NCBI GenBank assembly: GCA_964291275.2
Contig: OZ219799.1
Location: 2,170,001-2,234,000, forward strand
Origin: Bin80 sp964291275
GTDB taxonomy: Bacteria; Bacteroidota; Rhodothermia; Rhodothermales; Bin80
Direction: 5' to 3'
Length of the DNA stretch: 64,000 nucleotides
In this document: positions 7,942-16,273 of the stretch, piece by piece
Layout: every line of letters begins with the position of its first letter
How positions within the stretch are numbered: the first letter of the stretch is position 1
Program-made: the position numbers and the translations under genes
Notes under the pieces: model-generated
What the model was told of the DNA's origin: nothing
Database searches by the model: none
The model's input: the letters and a program-made list of their open reading frames with translations, nothing else

Positions 7942-9509
7942 GTATTTCTTCCCTCGTCGTTAATAATCCACAAGTCCTTGCAGCCTCCGCCCTGACTCGA
8001 GTTAACGACTAGACTTCCCCGGCGAAGCGCAACGCGACAGAGCCCCCCCGGCGCTATCCAGGTATCTTTTCTTCCTCGTAGCACAAAAGGGCGGACATCC
8101 ACATGGCGTGGCTCCAGCTTTCCGTCGGTAAAGCACGCTGCACGGGAAAGTGCGAGCGTCGGCTGGGAAATGAAATTCGCCGGGTCGCTTCGCAGCCGCT
8201 CGGCAAAATCCCTTTTCTCCTTTGCCGATGCATGTGGTCCGACCAACATACCGTACCCCCCGGATCCCCCGACCTCCTTCACAACCAATTTGTCAAGATA
8301 TTCCAGTGTATAATTTAACCCCTCAGTGGTCCGGCAGAGGTAAGTCTCAACATTAGCAAGAATCGGATCCTCGGAAAGAAAGTATCGAATGAGGTCGGGT
8401 ACGTAGGCATAAAGCGCCTTATCATCGGCCACGCCGGTACCAGGAGCATTGGCGATTACAACGTTGCCCGCCCTGTATGCATGGAACAGGCCTGGTACGC
8501 CCAAGAGGGAATCACTACGAAAAGTCACCGGATCCAGAAAGTCGTCGTCTATCCTTCGGTAGATCACATCAATTCTCTTAAGCCCGGCGACAGTTCGCAT
8601 GAATACCAAACCGTCATGTACTACCAAGTCGCGTCCTTCAACGAGCTCGGCTCCCATCTCGCCCGCGAGAAAGGCATGTTCGTAGTACGCTGAGTTATAC
8701 CGGCCGGGAGTCAGTACTGCTACCCGCGGCATCTGTGTCCAAGTCACGAGCGAGGCCAACTGTGAATAAAGTCTCTCCGGATATGGAAGGACCTCCCGCA
8801 CATTATGTGCCCGGTACAGTCGTGGCATTGCCTGCTTTATCGCAGCACGACAGGCGAGCATGTAAGAGACTCCGGACGGCACACGGAAATTATCCTCGAG
8901 GACGGCAAATCCATCGCGGGTACGTACTATATCGGTGCCGCAAACGGACACGTAAGCATCGTGGGGGACCTTTGTGCCCAGCATCTCCATGCGGTACTGA
9001 GGACATCCCAGAACCAATTCATGGGGCACGATACCGTCGCGCAACGACCACCCTTCATGGTAAATATCCTTCAGAAACAGGTTGAGCGCGTGCAGGCGTT
9101 GTCGGAGCCCCCGGTCAATATGGTCCCATTCAGAAGCAGTCAGGATCCGCGGCACACAGTCGATAGGAATAATTTGTTCGGTGGCTTCTCCTGTACCGAT
9201 GACAGTGAAGGTGATCCCTTCGTGAAGGAATTGCCGCCGAACGCTGTCCTGAAGCTGCATCAACTGCTCCGGGGTGGCGTTGTTAAGTGCCATGCCTAGT
9301 CGCTCCGTTGCCATCCGCAACGTCCCATCGCTGCGAAACATCTCGTCGCGAAAACGGCTGTCTATCGCATAATGGGTAAAAGCTCCTGTTCCAGCAACAG
9401 CGGGGCTGGCTGCGCTTGGCCTTACGCGATCGAACGATAGGTGCGCCGTGGTACTCAAACCACCGGGGCTTGATGTGGGTGCCGTCACTGGGGTATCTGT
9501 TTTCGACAC
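7938..9509 (-). CDS. Circularly permuted type 2 ATP-grasp protein
   Basis: The 523-residue protein matches the circularly permuted ATP-grasp family. Characteristic stretches include RILTASEWDHIDRGLRQR near residue 135, RDGFAVLEDNFRVPSG near residue 210, and a VVKEVGGSGGYGMLVGP loop near residue 410 that would hold ATP. ATP-grasp enzymes form amide bonds by phosphorylating a carboxylate. With the alpha-E and transglutaminase partners downstream, a peptide or protein-modification pathway is the usual inference. It is the first gene of the operon. The promoter should lie in 9510-9858, a divergent region shared with the AAA ATPase gene. The first 40 residues look disordered, so a start slightly downstream is possible. 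Confidence 0.92.
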   Translation of the reverse strand: MSKTDTPVTAPTSSPGGLSTTAHLSFDRVRPSAASPAVAGTGAFTHYAIDSRFRDEMFRSDGTLRMATERLGMALNNATPEQLMQLQDSVRRQFLHEGITFTVIGTGEATEQIIPIDCVPRILTASEWDHIDRGLRQRLHALNLFLKDIYHEGWSLRDGIVPHELVLGCPQYRMEMLGTKVPHDAYVSVCGTDIVRTRDGFAVLEDNFRVPSGVSYMLACRAAIKQAMPRLYRAHNVREVLPYPERLYSQLASLVTWTQMPRVAVLTPGRYNSAYYEHAFLAGEMGAELVEGRDLVVHDGLVFMRTVAGLKRIDVIYRRIDDDFLDPVTFRSDSLLGVPGLFHAYRAGNVVIANAPGTGVADDKALYAYVPDLIRYFLSEDPILANVETYLCRTTEGLNYTLEYLDKLVVKEVGGSGGYGMLVGPHASAKEKRDFAERLRSDPANFISQPTLALSRAACFTDGKLEPRHVDVRPFVLRGRKDTWIAPGGLCRVALRRGSLVVNSSQGGGCKDLWIINDEGRNT

Positions 9510-9858
9510 AATCTCTCGTTCTTGCGAAAGTTACCTTTTATTATTCTGGCCTAATCCGCGCTAGGTTCCCCTAATTTAGCCATTTCGGTATGGCATATTT
9601 CTGAATCCCCCTGAGCTAGTTAAAGGTGACACAAGATGTTAAACCAGGATTGACATATCCGTTGATGTTATCTTAGACCGCCGACAGAACAGACCCGCAA
9701 GAATGCTTGATTCTGGACGGTCTGTTGGATACACTGAATCCGTTCCAGATAGTGAACGCTTTTGGACAGACGATCATGTAACAATTGACGCGCTGGACGG
9801 TAGTGTATCCTTGACGGCTGGGAACCGTACCAAGGCCTTAGACTCATAAGGGTGTTAA
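9510..9858. promoter_or_regulatory. Divergent intergenic region
   Basis: This 349-base stretch separates the minus-strand ATP-grasp operon from the plus-strand AAA ATPase gene and must contain promoters for both. A TTGACA hexamer lies near 9651, but no well-spaced -10 partner follows it. I see no RNA gene or strong hairpin. Confidence 0.4.
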
Positions 9859-11625
9859 ATGCAGACAGGACAGAAATCGGACCTCGACCAACACACGTCG
9901 CATTTGCCGCGGTGGGCCCGAACACTTGCTAGAAAATATTTCACCAAAACGCTATCCCAGTTTGTCCTCCACGGCAACGTCCGAGACCTCGTTCGATATG
10001 AAAAGCCTGGTTCAGGCCGGATAAACTATATAGGCCTGACGCACTTCCTAGAGAAGGAATTATTTGCCGCCAGAGATATCGTTCTGTTTTATGACCGGGC
10101 AGCTGGGATTCATTTCCTAGATCATCAGGATGCACAAAAAGATTTCAACCTTGCGGTGACCGGATATGACAGCGCGTTTGGGACTGAGTACGCCAGTAAA
10201 CGCCCTCGAAGTCCTTCTCAGGTACTCCCGCTTTTGGACAATTACTTCCGTTTACGCTTACGCTCAGGTAAAAGAATCGCCTGCATCATTGACTATGCTG
10301 AAACGGTCATCCCCATGGCTGAAGCGTCAATGTACTCGGCCGAAGATCGCAGCGCCTTGATCAGCCTGCAGCGCTGGGCGCATGATCCACTGTTCTTACG
10401 GCATGATTTTACCGTCTGTTTGATTGCGGAAAACCTGAATGATCTCAATCAACAACATGTGCAGAGCCCTTGGACCGCAGAAATAAATATCCCACTGCCC
10501 GACGAGAAAGAGCGTCTCGCCTTTGCCCAGTGGTCTATTGAAGGACGGGAATCGCTCTTTGATCAATATTCTGATCTGGGTCACAAACACTTGGCGCAGC
10601 ACACTCCCGGTCTTGGGTACACGCAGTTACGTACGATTCTGGCGGATACGCTGGAAAACAAAACGCATCTCAGCTTCGGACACATGTCAACCCTCAAGAA
10701 GTCCCTGATTGAGGAAGCCGCATTCGGGATGCTGGAATTTGTGGAATCCAAAAACGGATTGGATGATGTAGCCGGGCATTCGGAGGCCAAAGCTCACTTG
10801 CGCCAGGCAGCCTATGCCCTGCGTCACAGAATACACGATGTGATGCCAATGGGATATCTGGTGAGCGGACCGGTCGGCACCGGAAAAACATTCCTGATCA
10901 CATGTTTTGCCAACGAAATTGGCATTCCTATGGTTAAGCTGAAAAATTTCCGCTCTCAGTGGCAGGGGCAGACCGAGGGCAACCTGGAGCGGATATTGCA
11001 CCTTCTGGAAGCCATGCCACCCGTGGCGGTCATGATTGACGAAGCCGATGCTGCACTGGGCAATCGAAGCGCAGAGGGGGACTCAGGAGTATCCAAACGT
11101 GTCTTCGGGCAGATTGCATCTTTCATGAGCAAGCCGGAACACCGTGGACGAATCATTTTCTTCCTGATCACTGCACGGCCTGATCTAATGCCGATAGACC
11201 TTAAGCGACAAGGCCGTGCGGAGGAGCACCTTGCACTCTTTTATCCCTCCACACCGGAAGACCGACTCGAACTTCTTCAAGTTATGATGCGCAGAACCGG
11301 CATCAGTCTTCCAGAGAAAGATATACCCCCGGCACTGCTGAATGGAAATACAATCTACAGTGGCGCAGATATGGAAGCACTCTTGACCCGTGCAAAATTT
11401 CATGCCGCTGCAACCAATGAGGATCCAAGCGCAGTTACAGCAGAAATTCTGACATCCGTTGTCGAAGATTTTGTGCCACCAGCAAACAGCAAGGAGAAAG
11501 AATTACAGACATTGGTTGCCATTCTGGAGAGTACCAGCAAAAAATCCCTCCCCGAAATGTACAGATCGATGGATCGCACGAAAATTATTCGACGCGTAAA
11601 TGAACTGAAAATGCAGGTCGTGTAA
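9859..11625 (+). CDS. Tandem AAA-type ATPase with degenerate first domain
   Basis: The protein has 588 residues. The C-terminal half is a clear AAA domain: Walker A GPVGTGKT at 337-344, Walker B with Asp394 and Glu395 in VAVMIDEADAALG, and a FFLITARPDLMPIDLKRQGR stretch that holds sensor and arginine-finger positions. The N-terminal half resembles a second AAA module without a P-loop: a hydrophobic strand ending in IIDYAE replaces Walker B, and a PDEKERLAFA helix follows. The layout is therefore CDC48/NSF-like with an inactive first ring. No protease, nuclease or transmembrane region is seen, so it is probably a cytosolic unfoldase or remodeller with unknown substrate. An ISL3 element has inserted 19 bases after its stop codon. 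Confidence 0.8.
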   Translation: MQTGQKSDLDQHTSHLPRWARTLARKYFTKTLSQFVLHGNVRDLVRYEKPGSGRINYIGLTHFLEKELFAARDIVLFYDRAAGIHFLDHQDAQKDFNLAVTGYDSAFGTEYASKRPRSPSQVLPLLDNYFRLRLRSGKRIACIIDYAETVIPMAEASMYSAEDRSALISLQRWAHDPLFLRHDFTVCLIAENLNDLNQQHVQSPWTAEINIPLPDEKERLAFAQWSIEGRESLFDQYSDLGHKHLAQHTPGLGYTQLRTILADTLENKTHLSFGHMSTLKKSLIEEAAFGMLEFVESKNGLDDVAGHSEAKAHLRQAAYALRHRIHDVMPMGYLVSGPVGTGKTFLITCFANEIGIPMVKLKNFRSQWQGQTEGNLERILHLLEAMPPVAVMIDEADAALGNRSAEGDSGVSKRVFGQIASFMSKPEHRGRIIFFLITARPDLMPIDLKRQGRAEEHLALFYPSTPEDRLELLQVMMRRTGISLPEKDIPPALLNGNTIYSGADMEALLTRAKFHAAATNEDPSAVTAEILTSVVEDFVPPANSKEKELQTLVAILESTSKKSLPEMYRSMDRTKIIRRVNELKMQVV

Positions 11626-11636
11626 TAACGTCAGTA

Positions 11637-11644
11637 GAAATACT
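11637..11644. repeat. Left 8-bp target-site duplication of the ISL3 element
   Basis: GAAATACT is repeated exactly at 13052-13059 on the other side of the element. Eight bases is the length expected for ISL3-family insertions. Confidence 0.92.
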
Positions 11645-13051
11645 GGGTCTTGGGCCAATCTTGTGAAAACGCAATTTTCATTTCATTCTGGGGGAGAGGT
11701 CCAAGCCTCCGAGATGGAAGTAAATGGCGGTTGCAAATCGTTCATTATTTCGGAATCCGCGGGCGCGTACTTTGACTGTTTTTATTCGGCTGTTGATGCT
11801 TTCGGCCGGGCCATTGCTGACCTTGAGAATAATTGCATTGATGATTCCCCACAGGTGGTTTTTAATGGTTTTGGCGGCTTCCTTGACCGGCTCCAAGCGG
11901 CAGCGCATGGCCCAGGAAAGCCATCTTTTCCAGCCCTTGCGGGCCCAGGTGGGATGTACATAATGCCATAAATTTCGTGCCATCTCCTTGATGGCCCACG
12001 CCCGGGCGGTTTTCAACGAACTGTTCTTCAACGATTGAAACCGCGCTTTCTGCTTCTTGGACATATTTTCCCGGTTCGTTAGCCAGTCGTACTTACTTCC
12101 GGTGAGGGTCGTATCTCCTTCGGCGCGTAAAGCCTTGTGCTCTTGCCGACGCACTTTGTCCACGGCCTCCCCCAGATACTTCGCCACATGAAACCGGTCA
12201 AACGCAATCTTCTTCGCTGCATCAGCTACACACGCCAAGGTGGCAGAGATGTAGGCGGGCCACATGTCCATGCTCACGCTCTCAATCCCCGCCAATTGTT
12301 CTGGTGTGAGACTTAAATACCAGCGCTTTAGCACCGCTTTCGTGCGTCCGATCCCCACATACAGGACCCTGCCTGCCTTTGCATCGGAAACGACCGTAAC
12401 GTATTTATGTCGCTTACGGAAGGAGGTCTCATCCACGCAAATGTGCGGAATAATCTCCGTTTGTCTGCGCCGAAGTCCTCGCTCTACCGCGTGCTCCATG
12501 ATCCTTGAAATCACTTTCCATCCCACGCCGAGCTGCCGCGATACTGCGGATACACTCGCATCCCTAAGCCATCCAATTACCATCTCTTCAAAGTCAAAGG
12601 TGTGCCGGGAACTCGACGATGCCCAAGGAACCTGCACCGTCCGAACTCCACACGCTCGACACTTTACACGCGGAACCCGGGCAATCAACTCCGTACGATA
12701 GGTACAGGTATCTAAGTGCCGCCAGGAACGTGCCTCGCGCAAATCATAAAAGGAACAAGCCGCCTTACACTTCGGACATGACAGCAATGATGTATCCGTG
12801 CAGATCACCGTTACCCGCCGTACCCGATCCTTATCATCATAACGATCCTCTGAAATCTCCCAAGGCGATTCAAGCCCTATACTCCTATGGATACTCGCCT
12901 CATCCTTTTTCATTGTATTCGCATCTGTTTCAAGTGAAATTTTCCCCAGAATAACAACCAAAAATAGAGCACATAAACACTACTGTCATGACCACCTTAT
13001 ACCGAATTTTCCTGAATTTACAGATCTCGTCATAATATTGGGTGAAGGGCC
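11645..13051 (-). mobile_element. Complete ISL3-family insertion sequence (1407 bp)
   Basis: The element is bounded by imperfect terminal inverted repeats. The left end begins GGGTCTTGGGCCAAT and the right end, read on the minus strand, begins GGCCCTTCACCCAAT (10 of 15 match, with more matches beyond). Exact 8-bp duplications GAAATACT flank it. It carries one transposase gene on the minus strand. The intact frame and perfect duplication imply a recent insertion. It lies between the AAA ATPase stop and the amidohydrolase start, so it may have displaced the native promoter of the latter. Confidence 0.93.
11678..12913 (-). CDS. ISL3-family transposase
   Basis: The 411-residue transposase has the ISL3 order of domains. 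An N-terminal zinc-binding region has CPKC, a downstream HLDTC and CRAC cysteines; a helix-turn-helix follows; then comes the DDE core with CVDETSF carrying the first acidic residue and SMDMWPAYI the second. The C-terminal GPAESINSRIK segment holds the glutamate. The start at 12913 is chosen because SIHRSIGLESPWEI shortly after it matches the usual family N-terminus; an upstream in-frame ATG at 12961 is also possible. The frame is unbroken, so the element should be active if expressed. Confidence 0.93.
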   Translation of the reverse strand: MKKDEASIHRSIGLESPWEISEDRYDDKDRVRRVTVICTDTSLLSCPKCKAACSFYDLREARSWRHLDTCTYRTELIARVPRVKCRACGVRTVQVPWASSSSRHTFDFEEMVIGWLRDASVSAVSRQLGVGWKVISRIMEHAVERGLRRRQTEIIPHICVDETSFRKRHKYVTVVSDAKAGRVLYVGIGRTKAVLKRWYLSLTPEQLAGIESVSMDMWPAYISATLACVADAAKKIAFDRFHVAKYLGEAVDKVRRQEHKALRAEGDTTLTGSKYDWLTNRENMSKKQKARFQSLKNSSLKTARAWAIKEMARNLWHYVHPTWARKGWKRWLSWAMRCRLEPVKEAAKTIKNHLWGIINAIILKVSNGPAESINSRIKTVKVRARGFRNNERFATAIYFHLGGLDLSPRMK

Positions 13052-13059
13052 GAAATACT
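13052..13059. repeat. Right 8-bp target-site duplication of the ISL3 element
   Basis: GAAATACT matches the copy at 11637-11644 exactly and directly abuts the right inverted repeat. Confidence 0.92.
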
Positions 13060-13108
13060 TAGCGTGGTTCACTATCTTCCTAGTCCCATATTTGTCCGCA
13101 CCCTAATC

Positions 13109-14896
13109 ATGCGTGTTCATAGCCGAATCATAATTGCCCTCCTTTCGTGTGCTGTACTGCTCGGCACATCTGTAAGGGCCCAGGTAAACAGCGGAGAGTC
13201 CATCCCGGACGTAACCCGCACAATTGTGCTTACCAATGCCCGAGTAGTTCAGGCTCCTGGGCAAATCCAGGAACGAACCAACGTGATCATTCGGGATGGC
13301 CTAATCACCACCATCGCCCCGGACGCAGCTATACCTTTTGATGCCATAGAAATACCTGCCGACTCTTTAACGGTCTATGCTGGTTTCATTGATGGGCTCT
13401 CCCACACTGGCATTCCTGAGCCAAAAGAACAACCCAACCGGGAGCGGCCTGACAACCCTGCTTATCCGCCAGATGAAGAGGCTGGGATTCAACCACAGCA
13501 GGACGTGCGCAATCTGCTTGATCCAGAGGATAAGCGCATCACTGCCATGCGAGAAGCAGGCTTCACGGCTGCGCATGTCGTTCCAAGAGGACGTATGCTG
13601 CCGGGCGTCGGTGCAATCATCCTTTTAGCCGGTGACGATGCCAATGAGATGGTCTATCGTGGAGAAACCGCCTTGTATGCGCAACTCGCTGGAGCACGCA
13701 GGATGTACCCCGGTACAGACATGGCTGTCATCGCCAAACTGCGCCAGTTATACCGGGAAGCAGCACGACGCCAGAAGATCGAACAGCTGTATGCCGAAAA
13801 TCCAGCCGGCCTGGAACGTCCACAGTACGATCCGGTGCTCTACGCAATGTTTCCAGTACTGGATGGTAATCGACCAATCTTCTTTAACACAGAGAGCGTA
13901 ATGGATTTGCACCGTGTGTTAGCCGTCCAACAGGAACTGGGCTTCCCAATGGTGCTCACCGGGTTAACGCAAAGCTTTGATGCTGTCGATAAACTGAAAT
14001 CAGCAAATCTGCCCATCCTGCTGACACTGGAACTACCAAAAGAGCCCGAGAACAGCGAGCAAGAACAACCATCGGATTCCACAGAAGCCGCACCTACCGA
14101 CGCTGCTGCGGAACTGCCCCAGATTGCAGAGCCAAGCTATAACGCAGACTTTCGTGTCACCTCTTTGACCGATGTTGCAGCAGAAAAAGAAAATCTGGAA
14201 GCCCGACGAGAAATGGCCTATAAGGCACATGTCGGCAATGCTGGTATGCTTGAATCCGAGGGACTGACCTTTGGTTTTTCAACGGGAAGCGCAAAACCGG
14301 GTGATCTGTTGGGGAACGTGCGAAAAATGGTCGAGGAGGGTCTATCCGAAGATGCTGCCCTGGCAGCCCTCACCACAACGCCCGCTCAAATTCTCGGACT
14401 TACATCGAGTATGGGAACCGTTGAAGAAGGGAAACTCGGAAACCTTGTCGTAACCAAAGGCTCGATCTTCGACGAAGAAGGAGAGATTCGATATGTCTTT
14501 GTGGATGGCCGAAAGTATGAGATCGAACCGCCAAAAAAACGCTCTGGAAAAAACACCGATGCCGACGTGAACCCTGCAGGAACGTGGAGCATAACCATCT
14601 CCACACCGGGTGGCGATATGGGTGGAACACTAACCATTGAGGGTTCAGATGACGACTGGTCAGGTAGCCTGAGCGTTGAGATTGAGCCAGGAGCACTTCC
14701 ACTTGAATACGTTGTTCTGGACGGCAACAAGCTGACCTTCTCATTTGATGTACCCGATATGGGGACTGCTGAATCTTCACTGATCTTGGACGGCGAATCA
14801 TTGAATGGGTCTTTTGAAGTACCAGGGTTGGGTAATGCAACCGTATCCGGTACGCGGACATCGGGTCCAGAAATGTCTTCACAACACAATGATTAA
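13109..14896 (+). CDS. Exported amidohydrolase-like protein with altered metal site (first of three)
   Basis: The protein (595 residues) starts with a clear signal peptide, hydrophobic from about residue 6 and ending AQ near residue 25, which is why ATG 13109 is preferred over an upstream start at 13064. The body is an imidazolonepropionase-like amidohydrolase barrel. In the place of the metal-binding HxH motif the sequence reads IDGLSH, so Leu97 replaces the first histidine while His99 remains. A normal C-terminal beta segment GTVEEGKLGNLVV is present. A further 100-residue beta domain, with GTWSITISTPGGDMGGTL, follows after residue 480. It begins a run of three paralogues with tiny gaps, so one transcript is likely. 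The IS just upstream could affect expression. It may be a non-catalytic or altered-specificity partner. Confidence 0.85.
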   Translation: MRVHSRIIIALLSCAVLLGTSVRAQVNSGESIPDVTRTIVLTNARVVQAPGQIQERTNVIIRDGLITTIAPDAAIPFDAIEIPADSLTVYAGFIDGLSHTGIPEPKEQPNRERPDNPAYPPDEEAGIQPQQDVRNLLDPEDKRITAMREAGFTAAHVVPRGRMLPGVGAIILLAGDDANEMVYRGETALYAQLAGARRMYPGTDMAVIAKLRQLYREAARRQKIEQLYAENPAGLERPQYDPVLYAMFPVLDGNRPIFFNTESVMDLHRVLAVQQELGFPMVLTGLTQSFDAVDKLKSANLPILLTLELPKEPENSEQEQPSDSTEAAPTDAAAELPQIAEPSYNADFRVTSLTDVAAEKENLEARREMAYKAHVGNAGMLESEGLTFGFSTGSAKPGDLLGNVRKMVEEGLSEDAALAALTTTPAQILGLTSSMGTVEEGKLGNLVVTKGSIFDEEGEIRYVFVDGRKYEIEPPKKRSGKNTDADVNPAGTWSITISTPGGDMGGTLTIEGSDDDWSGSLSVEIEPGALPLEYVVLDGNKLTFSFDVPDMGTAESSLILDGESLNGSFEVPGLGNATVSGTRTSGPEMSSQHND

Positions 14897-14900
14897 TGCA

Positions 14901-16271
14901 ATGAAGTTTAAGCTTCTTTTTCTGAGTGCAGCATTTATCTTCGCGAGCAATTGTCTGGCACAGGTGCCGACCGGGGATGTGCTTGTTCGTGGCGGCACAG
15001 TACTCACTGTGACGAATGGGACGCTGGAAAACACGGATGTGCTTATCCTGAATGGAATCATTACGGAGATAGGCGAAAACCTGAGCGCGCCGCAAGGCGT
15101 CTCTGTGGTTGATGCGGCAGGCATGTATGTGATGCCGGGAATTATTGACGCGCATTCGCATATCGGCATAAGCAATGTAAATGAGTCATCTGCACCAGTT
15201 ACAGCCCAGGTATCCGTTGGTGATGTGCTCAATCCCTACAGCATTTCTATTTACCGCGCTTTGGCGGGAGGGGTAACCTCTTCCCACGTGATGCATGGAT
15301 CCGCCAATGTGATCGGTGGACAGAATGAAACCATCAAGCACCGATGGGGACTCCTAGACCCAGATGAATTACGCATGGCGGACGCCCCACGCACGATCAA
15401 ATTTGCACTTGGCGAAAATCCTACCCGAGTTCACGGACAAGGCAGTAATAAACGCCCTGCATCACGTATGGGGGTCGAGTATGTATTGCGTGAGACCTTT
15501 GCAAAAGCACAGCGCTATCAGGAAGCCTGGGTACAGTACGAAGAAGAAGCAAAATCAAATCCACGTGCGATTTCTCCCGCATACAACGGTCAGCTGGAAG
15601 TCATGAGTGACATTCTAAATGGCGATATTCTGATTCACTGCCACTCCTACCGCGCAGACGAGATCCTCATGTTGCTTGATGTTCTAGGAGATTTCGGTGT
15701 TAATCAGATCACGTTTCAGCATGTGAATGAAGGGTTCAAGATCGCGCCGGAGCTTGCCGAATTCGGCGCCGGTGCCTCTATCTTTGCCGACTGGTGGGCC
15801 TATAAGTTTGAAGTCTACTATTCGACGGCCTACAATGCTGCTATTCTCACCCGTAACGGTGTGCTGACGTCCATCAACTCAGACTCAGGTGAACTTAACC
15901 GCCACCTGTATCATGAAGCGGCAAAATCACAGAAATACGGTGGACTCTCCGACACCGAAGCCTTGTCTCTCATCACTATTAATCCTGCTAAACAACTCGG
16001 TATCGCCGATCGAGTAGGTTCTATCGAGGTAGGTAAAGAGGGGGATCTCGCAATCTTTGACCGGCACCCCCTTTCAATCTATGCGGTCAACCAAAAGACA
16101 ATCGTAGACGGGATTAACTACTTTGACATCGTACGGGATGCCGATGATATGCGATTGAGCGTAGACCCGGAAAGCCCAATCGAGACAACGGTACTGCACT
16201 CACATGACGATACTCATCAGTGTCTGCACGAGGGGGCACTGGATCTTTACGACTTCCTGGAGAACAACTAG
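14901..16271 (+). CDS. Exported metal-dependent amidohydrolase (second of three, intact site)
   Basis: The 456-residue protein has a signal peptide MKFKLLFLSAAFIFASNCLAQ. It keeps the amidohydrolase metal ligands: His85 and His87 in IDAHSHIG, further histidines in LIHCHSYR and FQHVNE, and the late aspartate in INSDSGE. The C-terminal GSIEVGKEGDLAIFD closes the family pattern. Members hydrolyse cyclic amides, N-acyl amino acids or dipeptides. The substrate is unknown, but periplasmic or outer location is expected. The start was taken as ATG 14901; ATG 14889 in the same frame overlaps the previous stop and would add four residues. It is the only one of the three tandem paralogues with an intact HxH motif. 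Confidence 0.9.
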   Translation: MKFKLLFLSAAFIFASNCLAQVPTGDVLVRGGTVLTVTNGTLENTDVLILNGIITEIGENLSAPQGVSVVDAAGMYVMPGIIDAHSHIGISNVNESSAPVTAQVSVGDVLNPYSISIYRALAGGVTSSHVMHGSANVIGGQNETIKHRWGLLDPDELRMADAPRTIKFALGENPTRVHGQGSNKRPASRMGVEYVLRETFAKAQRYQEAWVQYEEEAKSNPRAISPAYNGQLEVMSDILNGDILIHCHSYRADEILMLLDVLGDFGVNQITFQHVNEGFKIAPELAEFGAGASIFADWWAYKFEVYYSTAYNAAILTRNGVLTSINSDSGELNRHLYHEAAKSQKYGGLSDTEALSLITINPAKQLGIADRVGSIEVGKEGDLAIFDRHPLSIYAVNQKTIVDGINYFDIVRDADDMRLSVDPESPIETTVLHSHDDTHQCLHEGALDLYDFLENN

Positions 16272-16273
16272 TA

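Noticed and set aside
12264..12701. 145-codon plus-strand open frame inside the ISL3 element
   Set aside because: It is antisense to the transposase, and ISL3 elements carry a single gene on the opposite strand.
14400..15161. 253-codon minus-strand open frame across two amidohydrolase genes
   Set aside because: It spans the junction of two convincing plus-strand genes and its translation is rich in Arg, His and Ser without pattern.
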